DNA of 64,000 bases. Source: DASSKK01 sp035690495 (lineage in GTDB: Bacteria; Actinomycetota; Actinomycetes; Propionibacteriales; Nocardioidaceae). Location: positions 9,322 to 73,321 of the forward strand of contig DASSKK010000069.1 of assembly GCA_035690495.1 (NCBI GenBank). The letters are read 5' to 3'. A model generated the notes under the pieces. It saw only the letters and a program-made list of their open reading frames with translations. It was not told where the DNA came from and searched no databases. The first letter of the stretch is position 1. Every line of letters begins with the position of its first letter. The position numbers and the translations under genes were made by a program. Shown here in pieces: positions 25,310 to 34,359 of this stretch.

Positions 25310-26986
25310 TTAGACGTGGCGGCGGGACTGGACCACCCGGAACCGGCTGGCCACGTAGGCGCCGTCGGTGTAGGACGCATTCGCGGCGGGGTTCGCACCG
25401 GTGCCGTGGAAGTCGCTGAACGCGGCCGACTGGTTGACGAACACGCCGCCGGTGAGGTTCTCCGAGAGCGCGACACCGGCGTCCAGGGCGGCGTCGCGCA
25501 TCTGCTCGACGACCTGCGGAGTGGTGCTGTAGATCGACGCCGTCATCGCGCCGTGCTCCTGCACCGTGCTGCGGAACAGGTCGATCGACTCGTCGGTGCC
25601 GTCCGTCGCGATCAGGTAGGCGACCGGCCCGAAGCACTCCGACTCGTAGACCTTCGCGTCGTCGGCGGTCAGGCCGATCAGCGTGGGCGTGCGGACCACT
25701 GCGTCGTCGTACGCCGGGTGCTTGACGTGGCGCGACTCGACGAGGACCTTGCCGCGCGACCCGGCGTCCTCGAGCCGGGACAGCACGCCGTCGTTGACCA
25801 CGCCGCCGAGCAGCTCGACCGCCCGGGCGTCGTCGCCGAGCAGGTTGCCGAAGGCCGCCTCGATCCCGGCCGCGACGTCCTCGACGCTCTTCTTGCCCTC
25901 GTCGGTGTCGATCCCCGCGGCCGGCAGGAAGACGTTCTGGGGGGCCGTGCACATCTGTCCGGTGTAGAGCGCGAACGAGAACGCCAGGTTGCCGCACATC
26001 CCGGCGAAGTCGTCGGTGGAGTCGACGACCACGGTGTTCACCCCGGCCTTCTCGGTGAACACGGTCGCCTGCCGGGCGTTGTCCTCCAGCCACTCCCCGA
26101 ACGCGTTGGAGCCGGTGAAGTCGACCAGCTTGACCTCTGGGCGTACGGCGAGAACCTTGGCCAGCCCGTCGGCCGGGTCCTCGGCGGCGAGCGTGACCAG
26201 GTGCGTGTCGAAGCCGGCCTCGGCGAGCACCTCCTGGGCGACCTGCACGGTGATCGCCAGCGGCAGCACCGCACCAGGGTGCGGCTTGACGATCACCGGG
26301 TTGCCGCAGGCCAGGGACGCGAACAAGCCAGGGTAGGAGTTCCAGGTGGGGAACGTGTTGCAGCCGACCACCAGCGCCAGCCCGCGCGGCACCGGCGTGA
26401 ACGTCTTCTCCATCCGCAGCGGCTCCCGGCGGCCGGGCTTCTCCCAGACCGCCGACGCCGGGGTGCGGGTCATCTCGGCGTAGGCGTAGCCGATCGCCTC
26501 CAGCGCTCGGTCCAGCGCGTTGGCTCCGCCGGCCTGGAACGCCATCACGAACGCCTGTCCCGACGTGTGCTGGACGGCGTTCGCCAGCTCGAAGACCCGC
26601 GTGTGCAGCCGGGCCAGGATCTCCAGGCACACCCCGACCCGAGCCTGCGGACCGGCGTCGCGGAACGCCTTCAGGCCCGCACCGGCCGCCGAGACCAAGG
26701 CGTCGACGCCGCCGGGAGCGACGCGCGGGTAGCGCGTGTCCAGCGCGAAGCCGAACGGCGACTTCTCGGTCGCCACGGTGCCACCGGCGCCGGGCGTGTC
26801 GAGCGGGAAGTCCGCGCCTCGCCACGCCTCGAAGGCCGCCTTGCCCTCGGCGGCCGCGTTCTCGCCGTACACCTTCGGGGACGGCGACTCGTCGAACGCG
26901 GAGAAGTACTCCCGGCTCGACGCGGCCGCGATCGCGTCGTTCAGCATCTGCTCGTGGGCGGCGAACATCTCCGAAGCGTTGCTCAT
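25310..26986 (-). CDS. paaN: Phenylacetic acid degradation protein PaaN (aldehyde-dehydrogenase-like)
   Basis: A protein of 558 residues of the PaaN/PaaZ aldehyde dehydrogenase branch that acts in the phenylacetyl-CoA pathway after ring opening. GAGGA lies 6 nt before the ATG at 26986; the longer reading to 27082 lacks this. The ALDH core is visible: VGCNTFPTWNSYP, the catalytic-type Glu in FTEKAGVNT, the Cys in GQMCTAPQNVF, and ESECFGPVAY. There is no hydratase (MaoC) domain, which separates it from PaaZ. It is divergent from the genes leading to paaI and paaK. No paaABCDE epoxidase genes lie in the window. Confidence 0.87.
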   Translation of the reverse strand: MSNASEMFAAHEQMLNDAIAAASSREYFSAFDESPSPKVYGENAAAEGKAAFEAWRGADFPLDTPGAGGTVATEKSPFGFALDTRYPRVAPGGVDALVSAAGAGLKAFRDAGPQARVGVCLEILARLHTRVFELANAVQHTSGQAFVMAFQAGGANALDRALEAIGYAYAEMTRTPASAVWEKPGRREPLRMEKTFTPVPRGLALVVGCNTFPTWNSYPGLFASLACGNPVIVKPHPGAVLPLAITVQVAQEVLAEAGFDTHLVTLAAEDPADGLAKVLAVRPEVKLVDFTGSNAFGEWLEDNARQATVFTEKAGVNTVVVDSTDDFAGMCGNLAFSFALYTGQMCTAPQNVFLPAAGIDTDEGKKSVEDVAAGIEAAFGNLLGDDARAVELLGGVVNDGVLSRLEDAGSRGKVLVESRHVKHPAYDDAVVRTPTLIGLTADDAKVYESECFGPVAYLIATDGTDESIDLFRSTVQEHGAMTASIYSTTPQVVEQMRDAALDAGVALSENLTGGVFVNQSAAFSDFHGTGANPAANASYTDGAYVASRFRVVQSRRHV

Positions 26987-27129
26987 CAGGTCCTCACAGA
27001 CGTTTGTGACAGTGCGACGCACGTGTGCGGCCAGTCTGTCACGGTGCCGCGGCCAGGCTGAGGTGGACGGTCGGCTGCGCATTTCGACAGGATGCGTCGC
27101 CCCACCGGTCCGGGTGCGATGCTGGCGGC

Positions 27130-27777
27130 GTGAGCACGTGGACCGAGCTTCGGGCGACGCTCCTGCGAGTGGTCGACGAGCACCCGGATGCCCTGCACGT
27201 CTATCCCGGTCCGAGCACGGCCGCCCGGCACGACGAACCCTGGGAGATCCACCTGGCGGCGTGGGCGCTCGATGTCGCCGCGGACCTGCACGAGCGGTTC
27301 GGCGACGCTGTGGAGCTCAAGGTCGGCGCCATGCATTACCCGCAGCAGCGGCTCCGCCGACCTCCACCAAGCCTGAAGGAGCTGGTGCCAGCGGAGTCTT
27401 GCGGAATCCGCACCAGACTCCCACGACCGCTGGCGATCGCGTCCGGGCACGGCGTCAGATGCGAGGTCGTGATCGGGAACGGGACGAGCGACAGGGTGGT
27501 CCTGTCCGCTACAGGCGGCCTTCTAGGCTCGGTGGTCACCGACGACGAAGGCGAGGTGTCGGCCGAGGACACGGGTCCGACCCAATCGTCGCTTGTCACG
27601 TTCGGCGTCGAGCCGCACACGGAGCTGGCCGTGCCGACATGGGTCGGCACCGAGAGTCTTCGCCCGGAGCTCGGGTACGCCCTCCCCGCGGGGCGATGGT
27701 GGCTCGTCGCTTGCCTCGATGTCGGCGAGACGGCGACGCTGCGGTCCTCGGCGATGCCGTTCACGATCACGCCCTGA
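27130..27777 (+). CDS. Hypothetical protein, 215 residues
   Basis: I do not recognise this protein. It starts MSTWTELRATLLRVVDEHPDALHVYPGPSTAARHDEPWEIHLAAWALDVAADLHERFG and has no membrane segment or signal peptide. The second half is beta-rich and could form a jelly-roll-like domain (VVLSATGG, then WWLVACLDVGETATLRSSAMPFTITP). GATGCT (27118-27123) ends 6 nt before the GTG, so it is probably leaderless. It lies between paaN and a GNAT gene. Base composition is like its neighbours. Confidence 0.7.
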   Translation: MSTWTELRATLLRVVDEHPDALHVYPGPSTAARHDEPWEIHLAAWALDVAADLHERFGDAVELKVGAMHYPQQRLRRPPPSLKELVPAESCGIRTRLPRPLAIASGHGVRCEVVIGNGTSDRVVLSATGGLLGSVVTDDEGEVSAEDTGPTQSSLVTFGVEPHTELAVPTWVGTESLRPELGYALPAGRWWLVACLDVGETATLRSSAMPFTITP

Positions 27778-27836
27778 GGATCTGGTAGGTGGACGGAGTG
27801 CGGTCACGCCCGGTCGGCGGGCGATAGCCTGCCGGG

Positions 27837-28310
27837 GTGCTGCTACGACCGGTCGAGGACACCGACATCGACGACGTGCTGGCGCTCAACGAGCGCAACG
27901 TGACGATGCTCGCGCCGATGGACGAGACGAAGCTCCGGCTGCTGCGCGGGATCGCGGACCGCTTCGACGTCATCGAGGTGGACGGCGCGTTCGCCGGCCT
28001 GGTGGTGACGTTCGCACCGGGCGCGCCGTACGACTCCCCCTACTACCGGTGGTTTTCGGGCAGGTACGACGACTTCTGCTACCTGGACCGGATCGTGCTG
28101 CACGAGGACCTCCGCCGGCGCGGGCTCGGGAGTGCGGCGTACGACGAGATCGAGTCGTCGGCCAAGCAGCACGGGCGCATGCTGCTCGAGGTGAACCTCA
28201 CGCCGCGCAACGAGCCGAGTCTGGCGTTCCACGCGGGTCGTGGGTACGCCGAGGTCGGGCGGCTCGGGGACGACGTACACCTGGTGTCGTTGCAGGAGAA
28301 GCCACTGTGA
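27837..28310 (+). CDS. GNAT family N-acetyltransferase
   Basis: A 157-residue acyltransferase. The acetyl-CoA pyrophosphate loop is seen as LHEDLRRRGLGSAAYDEIE (about 88-106), followed by a NEPSLAFHAGRGYAEVGRL segment typical of motif B. TAGCCT (27825-27830) ends 6 nt before the GTG start, so it is probably leaderless. Its stop overlaps the paaI start as GTGA, which makes it the first gene of an operon with paaI and paaK. The substrate is unknown. Confidence 0.88.
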   Translation: MLLRPVEDTDIDDVLALNERNVTMLAPMDETKLRLLRGIADRFDVIEVDGAFAGLVVTFAPGAPYDSPYYRWFSGRYDDFCYLDRIVLHEDLRRRGLGSAAYDEIESSAKQHGRMLLEVNLTPRNEPSLAFHAGRGYAEVGRLGDDVHLVSLQEKPL

Positions 28311-28732
28311 CCCCGCAGGAGCGGGCCGAGCGCTCCGCCGAGGTGATGTGGGGCGGCGACAAGGCCAGCCAGGGACTCGGCATGCGGCTGGTCGCGGTCG
28401 GGCCGGGGACCGCGACGCTCGAGATGGACGTCCGCGAGGACATGGTCAACGGGCATGCGATCGGGCACGGCGGGTTCACGTTCAGCCTCGCGGACTCGGC
28501 GTTCGCGTTCGCGTGCAACTCCTACAACGCCAGGACGGTCGCCGCTGCGTGCGAGATCCGGTTCCTGGCGCCGACCCGGCTCGGAGAACGATTGGTCGCC
28601 GAGGCTGTCGAGCGGACTCGTCTGGACCGCGACGGCGTCTACGACATCACCGTGCGCAACGATGCGGGGGTCGTCGCGGAGTTCGTCGGGCGCAGCAAGC
28701 AGATCCGGGGAGCGTTGTTCGAGGAGGAGTAG
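28307..28732 (+). CDS. paaI: Hydroxyphenylacetyl-CoA thioesterase PaaI
   Basis: A hotdog-fold thioesterase of 141 residues that releases CoA from dead-end phenylacetate pathway thioesters. The family motif is clear in NGHAIGHGGFTFSLADSAFA, with the HGG turn and catalytic Asp region. The GTG start overlaps the GNAT stop, and the TAG stop overlaps the paaK GTG, so the three genes are tightly coupled. GCAGGAG lies upstream of the start. Confidence 0.92.
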   Translation: MTPQERAERSAEVMWGGDKASQGLGMRLVAVGPGTATLEMDVREDMVNGHAIGHGGFTFSLADSAFAFACNSYNARTVAAACEIRFLAPTRLGERLVAEAVERTRLDRDGVYDITVRNDAGVVAEFVGRSKQIRGALFEEE

Positions 28733-30063
28733 TGGTTTCGACAAGCTCAACCACCGGGGATGGCTCAACCACCGGGGATGGCTCAACCACCGCCGGGGAG
28801 ATCCCCGAGCTCACGCTGGAGCAACTGCGCGAGCTGCAGACCGCGCGACTGCGTGAGACCGTGCACCGCGCCTACGAGCACGTCCCGCACTACCGGCGGG
28901 CGTTCGACGACGCCGGCGTCTCCCCCGACGACGTGCGCTCGACGGCCGATCTGGCGAAGCTCCCGTTCACCACCAAGGAGGACCTGCGGCAGAACTACCC
29001 GTTCGGGATGTTCGCCGTCCCCCGCGAGCAGGTGGCCCGGATCCACGCCTCCTCGGGCACCACCGGCAAGCCCACCGTCGTCGGCTACACGCAGGCAGAC
29101 CTGGACGTCTGGTCGGAGGTGATGGCCCGCTCGATCCGTGCCGCCGGCGGCCGGCCGGGCGACGTGGTGCACGTGGCCTACGGGTACGGCCTGTTCACCG
29201 GCGGGCTCGGTGCGCACTACGGCGCGGAGCGGCTCGGCTGCACCGTCGTCCCCGTCAGCGGTGGGATGACCGAGCGCCAGGTGCAGCTGATCGTGGACTT
29301 CGCGCCGCGGGTGATCATGCTGACGCCGTCGTACTTCCTGGCGATCCTCGATGAGATGGAGCGGCAGAACGTCGACCCGCACAGCACCGCCCTGGAGATC
29401 GGCATCTTCGGTGCCGAGCCGTGGACCGACCAGATGCGCGAGGAGGTCGAGAGACGCAGCGGCATCCACGCCGTCGACATCTACGGCCTCTCGGAGGTGA
29501 TCGGGCCGGGGGTCTCCCAGGAGGCGGTCGAGACCAAGGACGGGCTGCATGTGTGGGAGGACCACTTCTTCCCCGAGATCGTCGACCCGGTGACGCACGA
29601 GCCGCTTCCCGACGGCGAGGAGGGCGAGCTGGTGTTCACCAGCCTCACCAAGCAGGCGATGCCGGTGATCCGGTACCGCACCCGCGACCTGACGCGGCTG
29701 CTGCCGGGCACGGCGTACCCGGCCTTCCGGCGGATGCAGAAGGTGACCGGTCGCAGCGACGACATGATGATCGTGCGAGGCGTCAACGTCTTCCCCACCC
29801 AGATCGAGGAGCAGATCCTCAAGGTGGAGGGTCTCGCGCCGCACTACCTGTGCGTGCTCACCCGGCCGGGCAACCTCGACGAGCTGACCGTGCAGGTCGA
29901 GGCGTACGACGCCCGGGCACCGCGTGCCTCGCTGGGCGGGCAGCTCGCCGGGCTGGTCAAGAGCCACGTCGGCGTCACCGTCGAGGTCGAGGTGCTCGAC
30001 CCGCATGCGCTGCAACGCTCGCTCGGGAAGGCGAAGCGGATCGACGACCGCCGGACCCGATAA
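28732..30063 (+). CDS. paaK: Phenylacetate--CoA ligase with repeat-derived N-terminus
   Basis: It activates phenylacetate to phenylacetyl-CoA, the entry step of the pathway. The 443 residues carry HASSGTTGKPTVVGYT (about 105-120), YGLSEVIGPGVSQE and a C-terminal RGVNVFPTQIEEQI segment characteristic of PaaK. GAGGAGGA precedes the GTG. The first about 22 residues are unlike the family (STTGDGSTTGDGSTTAG) and are encoded by a dispersed GGTTTCGACAAGCTC-type repeat plus an 18-bp tandem unit. The conserved protein begins near residue 23 (EIPELTLEQLRELQ). Confidence 0.93.
   Translation: MVSTSSTTGDGSTTGDGSTTAGEIPELTLEQLRELQTARLRETVHRAYEHVPHYRRAFDDAGVSPDDVRSTADLAKLPFTTKEDLRQNYPFGMFAVPREQVARIHASSGTTGKPTVVGYTQADLDVWSEVMARSIRAAGGRPGDVVHVAYGYGLFTGGLGAHYGAERLGCTVVPVSGGMTERQVQLIVDFAPRVIMLTPSYFLAILDEMERQNVDPHSTALEIGIFGAEPWTDQMREEVERRSGIHAVDIYGLSEVIGPGVSQEAVETKDGLHVWEDHFFPEIVDPVTHEPLPDGEEGELVFTSLTKQAMPVIRYRTRDLTRLLPGTAYPAFRRMQKVTGRSDDMMIVRGVNVFPTQIEEQILKVEGLAPHYLCVLTRPGNLDELTVQVEAYDARAPRASLGGQLAGLVKSHVGVTVEVEVLDPHALQRSLGKAKRIDDRRTR
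28734..28795. repeat. Dispersed repeat and 18-bp tandem unit inside paaK 5' end
   Basis: GGTTTCGACAAGCTCAACC leads into an 18-bp unit CAACCACCGGGGATGGCT present twice in full (28748-28765, 28766-28783) and once in part. All of it is translated, in frame, as the paaK N-terminus. Confidence 0.8.
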
Positions 30064-30141
30064 CGGGTAGCTGTGAAGTCCGCCGCGACAAGCGGTGTGC
30101 GGCCTACACTCACCCGAACCGGTCAGGGAGGGGTGGGGGCA

Positions 30142-31605
30142 ATGCAGCGAGTGGGAAGCCGCACCGTGATCTGCGGCCTGACGTCCGCCCTGGCTGCCGG
30201 AACCCTGGTCGCGAGCGCCCTCACGACCCCTGCGAGCGCGCACGCCGTCCGCGGCGTCGACACCTCGCGGAACGTCTTCGGGTCGGGCTACTCGCCCGAC
30301 CCGCACCGCGACAGCGTCTACCCCGGCACCGGAGAGTCCAGCGTCGACGTCCTGCACTACGACCTCCGCCTGCACTGGGCGCCGAGCACGCGCACGCTGA
30401 AGGCGACCGCGAAGCTCACCATGCGGCCCACGGCCACCGAGCAAAGGTTCACCCTCGACCTCTCCTCCGCGCTGCACGTCGACGCGGTCGCGGTGGACGG
30501 CGCCCAGACGACGTACCACCGCGACGGGCACGAGCTGATCATCCGGGCACCGACGGGGCTGAGGACCAACCGGGTCGCGCACGTCCGGATCCGCTACCAC
30601 GGCACGCCGAAGCCGGCGAAGGCACCGACGAGTCGCAGCGACGAGCCGACGGTCGGGTGGCACACGCTGCGCGACGGGCGGGTGTGGGCGATGCAGGAGC
30701 CGTACGGCGCGTTCACGTGGTACCCGGTCGACGACCAGCCCGCCGACAAGGCGATGTACACGATCACCCTCAACGTCCCCGACCGGTGGACCGGCGTCTC
30801 CAGCGGCCACATGCACCGCACGCACAAAGGCCACCGGATGATCACCCGGTTCACCAACCGCGACCCGATGGCCGCCTACCTGGTCACGGTGGCGATCGGG
30901 CCCTACAGGCACTACCTCGATCGCGGCCCGCACCACCTGCCGATCAGCTACTGGGTCCCGAAGGGCAAGCCGTCCTACCTGAAGCCGCTGCGGAAGACAC
31001 CCGCGACGCTGCGATGGCTGGAGAGCAAGCTCGGCCGCTATCCGTTCGACCGCGCGGGCATCCTGGTCACTCCGTCCCAGTCGGCGATGGAGACCCAGAC
31101 GATGATCACGATGGGTGCCGCGAACTTCGCCTACGGCGGGCGCGACGTCCGCGAGACTGTCGCCCACGAGCTCGCGCACGCGTGGTACGGCGACACGGTC
31201 ACGCCGCGCAACTGGGACGACCTGTGGATGAACGAGGGCTTCGCGATGTACGTCGAAGCGCGCTACACGGTGCACATGGGCTGGCACACCTGGCGCTACT
31301 GGCAGCGCGAGTTCGCCCGCGACGACAACTACTGGCGGACCGTATTCGGCCCACCCGGCGACTACCGCAAGGACCAGTTCGCGCAGATCAACGTCTACTA
31401 CTGCACCGCGCTGATGCTCGAGCATCTGCGCACTCTGCTCGGCGCGGCCACCTTCGACGGGCTGCTGCGCGCATGGCCGCAGACCCACCGCGACGGCACC
31501 GCGGACCGTGACGGTTACGCTGCCTGGGTGGAACATCGCACCGGCACCGATGTCGCGGCCTTCCTCGACCGGTGGCTCACCTCGCCGACGACGCCGAAGA
31601 GCTGA
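30142..31605 (+). CDS. Secreted M1 family metallopeptidase
   Basis: A zinc aminopeptidase-like enzyme of 487 residues. GGGAGGGG precedes the ATG and a signal peptide follows (VICGLTSALAAGTLVASALTTPASAHA). The catalytic motif is HELAH at 342-346 with the third zinc ligand Glu365 in WMNEGFA, 18 residues later as expected. The substrate-binding GxMEN motif appears as SAMETQTMI, with Thr in place of the usual Asn, which could alter exopeptidase specificity. It is shorter than full M1 aminopeptidases because the C-terminal helical domain is missing. TACACT near 30106 may be the -10. Confidence 0.88.
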   Translation: MQRVGSRTVICGLTSALAAGTLVASALTTPASAHAVRGVDTSRNVFGSGYSPDPHRDSVYPGTGESSVDVLHYDLRLHWAPSTRTLKATAKLTMRPTATEQRFTLDLSSALHVDAVAVDGAQTTYHRDGHELIIRAPTGLRTNRVAHVRIRYHGTPKPAKAPTSRSDEPTVGWHTLRDGRVWAMQEPYGAFTWYPVDDQPADKAMYTITLNVPDRWTGVSSGHMHRTHKGHRMITRFTNRDPMAAYLVTVAIGPYRHYLDRGPHHLPISYWVPKGKPSYLKPLRKTPATLRWLESKLGRYPFDRAGILVTPSQSAMETQTMITMGAANFAYGGRDVRETVAHELAHAWYGDTVTPRNWDDLWMNEGFAMYVEARYTVHMGWHTWRYWQREFARDDNYWRTVFGPPGDYRKDQFAQINVYYCTALMLEHLRTLLGAATFDGLLRAWPQTHRDGTADRDGYAAWVEHRTGTDVAAFLDRWLTSPTTPKS

Positions 31606-31610
31606 GGCGC

Positions 31611-32759
31611 GTGCTCGACGACCTCGTCGTGGTCGACCTGACGCGCGCGCTGGCCGGTCCGCACGCCGCGATGATGCTCGGCGACCTCGGCGCCAGGGTG
31701 ATCAAGGTCGAGTCCCCGAAGAGCGGCGACGACTCCCGGCACTGGGGGCCGCCGTTCGTCGGACCGCAGGACGAGCCGGTCTCGACGTACTTCATGTCGG
31801 CCAACCGCAACAAGGAGTCGGTCACCGCCGACCTGAAGTCCGACGACGGCAAGCGGTTCCTCACCGCCCTGGTCGGGCGGGCCGACGTACTCATCGAGAA
31901 CTTCCGCCCCGGCGTCCTGGACCGGCTCGGCTTCTCCGTCGAGCGGCTGCACGAGATCAACCCGCGGCTGGTGATCTGCGCGATCACCGGGTTCGGCCAC
32001 GACGGGCCGGAGGGCGGCCGCGCCGGCTACGACCAGATCGCCCAGGGCGAGGCCGGGCTGATGTCGCTCACCGGCCCCTCGGCCGAGGAGCCCACCAAGG
32101 TGGGGGTGGCGATCGGCGACCTGCTCGCCGGGATGTACGCCGCCTACGGCATCCTCGCCGCACTCCACGAGCGCGCCCGCACCGGCAAGGGCCGGGTGGT
32201 GCGGACCAGCCTGCTCGCCTCGATCGTCGGTGTGCACGCGTTCCAGGGCACCCGGTGGACGGTGGCCAAGGACGTGCCGCACGCGATCGGCAACCACCAT
32301 CCGTCGATCGCGCCCTACGGGCTGTTCCACACCGCCGATGCCCCGGTGCAGATCGCCTGCGGCAACGACAACCAATGGCGGACGCTGGCCGAAGTGCTCG
32401 ATGTCGACGCGGACCGGTTCCCCGCCAACCGGGACCGGGTCGAGCGGCGCGACGAGCTGATCGAGGTGATGGAGGCGGCGCTCGCCGACGACGGCGCGGA
32501 GGCCTGGCTGGCGCGGTTCGCCGAGGCCGGGATCCCGGCCGGCAAGGTACGCACCGTCGACGACGTCTACGGCTGGGAGCAGACCCGCTCACAAGGGCTG
32601 GTGGTCGAGGTCGACCATCCGACCGCGGGCCGGGTCGAGCTGCCCGGGCCCCCGCTGCGGTTCGACGACAACCTCTTCGCCGGCGCCCGCGAGCGGCACC
32701 TGCCGCCCCCGCGACTCGGAGAGCACGACGAGTCGGTGCGCGACTGGCTCGGCCTCTGA
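31611..32759 (+). CDS. CaiB/BaiF family (class III) CoA-transferase
   Basis: It transfers CoA between carboxylic acids through an aspartyl-CoA intermediate. The 382 residues start at a GTG five bases after the M1 peptidase stop, with GAGG upstream. Family segments are LDDLVVVDLTRALAGPHAAMMLGDLGARVIKVE, the ADVLIENFRPGVLDRLG block, and the likely catalytic Asp in RAGYDQIAQGEAGLMS. It may be translated from the peptidase message. The acceptor and donor acids are unknown; the carboxyltransferase downstream suggests acyl-CoA metabolism. Confidence 0.9.
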   Translation: MLDDLVVVDLTRALAGPHAAMMLGDLGARVIKVESPKSGDDSRHWGPPFVGPQDEPVSTYFMSANRNKESVTADLKSDDGKRFLTALVGRADVLIENFRPGVLDRLGFSVERLHEINPRLVICAITGFGHDGPEGGRAGYDQIAQGEAGLMSLTGPSAEEPTKVGVAIGDLLAGMYAAYGILAALHERARTGKGRVVRTSLLASIVGVHAFQGTRWTVAKDVPHAIGNHHPSIAPYGLFHTADAPVQIACGNDNQWRTLAEVLDVDADRFPANRDRVERRDELIEVMEAALADDGAEAWLARFAEAGIPAGKVRTVDDVYGWEQTRSQGLVVEVDHPTAGRVELPGPPLRFDDNLFAGARERHLPPPRLGEHDESVRDWLGL

Positions 32760-32776
32760 CCCGACCCGACCCCGAC

Positions 32777-32834
32777 CCCGATTCGTCCGCGGAACTGCGT
32801 CCGGTTCGCGCGGACCGACCGCGGACGAATCGGG
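32777..32834. repeat. Palindromic repeat family A, copy 1
   Basis: Perfect 14-bp arms CCCGATTCGTCCGC (32777-32790) and GCGGACGAATCGGG (32821-32834) enclose a 30-nt spacer. It lies between the CoA-transferase and the carboxyltransferase genes and directly abuts the GGGAGGTGG in front of the latter. The spacer is identical to copy 2 at 26 of 30 positions. Confidence 0.92.
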
Positions 32835-32852
32835 AGGTGGCAGGATCGCGGC

Positions 32853-34355
32853 ATGAGCGAGCGGCTGTCTGCGCGTGAGCTGATCGACCTCGTGCTGGAC
32901 GACGGGTCGTTCGTCTCGTGGGACTCCCCGCCCCAGCGCGGCACGGTTGACGAGGCGTACGCCGACCAGCTCGCCCGCGCGCAGGAACGCAGTGGCGTCG
33001 ACGAGGCGGTGATCACCGGCGAGGGCCGGATGCGTGGGCGCCGAGTGGCTCTGGTCGCCTGCGAGTTCGGCTTCCTGGCCGGCTCCATCGGTACAGCCGC
33101 CGCGGCGCGCCTGACCGAGGGGGTCGAGCGGGCCACCGCCGAACGCCTGCCGCTGCTGGCCGCCCCGGTGTCGGGCGGCACCCGGATGCAGGAAGGCACC
33201 GTCGCGTTCGTGCAGATGGTGCGCATCTCGGCCGCGATCGCTGCCCACAAGAGGGCCGGCCTGCCCTATCTGGTCTACCTGCGCCACCCCACCACCGGCG
33301 GCGTGATGGCGTCGTGGGGATCACTGGGCCACGTCACGGTCGCGGAGCCGGGAGCGCTCCTCGGCTTCCTGGGACCACGTGTCTACGAGCAGCTGTACGG
33401 CGAGTCGTTCCCGGACGACGTACAGACGGCGGAGAACCTCTATGCCCACGGGCTGATCGACGGAGTCGTCGCACACGAGGACCTCGCGGACCTTCTCGAC
33501 CGGGCGCTGAGCATCCTGCAGGCACCGCGGGAGTCGCTACGCGCCGTGCCCGACCCGCCCGACGAGCCGGTCGAGGACGTGGATGCCTGGGAGTCGATCC
33601 GCCGCTCCCGTCGCGGCGATCGGCCGGGCGTGCGCAGGCTGCTCAGGTACGCCGCTTCCGACGTGATCCCGCTCAACGGGACCGGCGAGGGCGAATCCGA
33701 CCCGGGGCTGCTGATCGCGCTGGCCAGATTCGGCGACTCACCATGCGTGTTCCTCGGGCAGGACCGGCGCGGACAGACTGAAGCGCATCCCCTCGGCCCT
33801 GGTGCGCTGCGCGAGGCGCGACGTGGCATGCGGCTGGCCGCCGAGCTGCACCTGCCGCTGATGACCGTGATCGACACCGCCGGTGCGGCGCTGTCGGTGG
33901 AGGCGGAGGAGGGCGGGATGGCCGGCGAGATCGCGCGCTGTCTTGCCGATCTGGTCAGCCTCGAGGCGCCCACGCTGTGCCTGCTGCTCGGCGAGGGAAC
34001 AGGCGGAGGCGCGCTCGCGCTGCTGCCCGCCGATCGGGTCATTGCCGCGCAGCACGGCTGGCTGGCGCCGCTTCCCCCGAAGGGTGCGAGCGCGATCGTG
34101 CACCGCGACACGCGCCACGCCGCCGAGATGGCCCGCGACCAGGGGGTGCGGTCGGTCGACCTGCGCGCCGCCGGGCTGGTGGACCGGATCGTCGCCGAGC
34201 TTCCGGACGCCGCCGACGAGCCGGAGCTGTTCTGTGACCGGCTCGGGGCGGTGCTGCGGTTCGAGCTGGCAGCGCTCGCGGCGCGCGATCCCGCAGAGCT
34301 GGTCGCGCAGCGTGCCCTCCGCTACCGCGCGCTCGTCGCGCCACGGCCAACCTAG
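32853..34355 (+). CDS. Fused AccD/AccA-like acyl-CoA carboxyltransferase
   Basis: A carboxyltransferase of 500 residues with both crotonase-like halves in one chain. The N-terminal half (about 25-235) resembles AccD (VALVACEFGFLAGSIGTAAAARLTEG, VSGGTRMQEG), and the C-terminal half (about 265-460) resembles AccA (RGMRLAAELHLPLMTVIDTAGA, GEGTGGGALALLPADRV). The Cys4 zinc finger of E. coli AccD is absent. No biotin carboxylase or biotin carrier gene lies nearby, so a partner must be encoded elsewhere or the enzyme acts on a different chemistry. It carboxylates an acyl-CoA, judging by family. Confidence 0.85.
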   Translation: MSERLSARELIDLVLDDGSFVSWDSPPQRGTVDEAYADQLARAQERSGVDEAVITGEGRMRGRRVALVACEFGFLAGSIGTAAAARLTEGVERATAERLPLLAAPVSGGTRMQEGTVAFVQMVRISAAIAAHKRAGLPYLVYLRHPTTGGVMASWGSLGHVTVAEPGALLGFLGPRVYEQLYGESFPDDVQTAENLYAHGLIDGVVAHEDLADLLDRALSILQAPRESLRAVPDPPDEPVEDVDAWESIRRSRRGDRPGVRRLLRYAASDVIPLNGTGEGESDPGLLIALARFGDSPCVFLGQDRRGQTEAHPLGPGALREARRGMRLAAELHLPLMTVIDTAGAALSVEAEEGGMAGEIARCLADLVSLEAPTLCLLLGEGTGGGALALLPADRVIAAQHGWLAPLPPKGASAIVHRDTRHAAEMARDQGVRSVDLRAAGLVDRIVAELPDAADEPELFCDRLGAVLRFELAALAARDPAELVAQRALRYRALVAPRPT

Positions 34356-34359
34356 ACCT

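Noticed and set aside
28748..28795. Possible CRISPR-like array
   Set aside because: Units are 18 bp and abut directly with no spacers; the stretch is coding.
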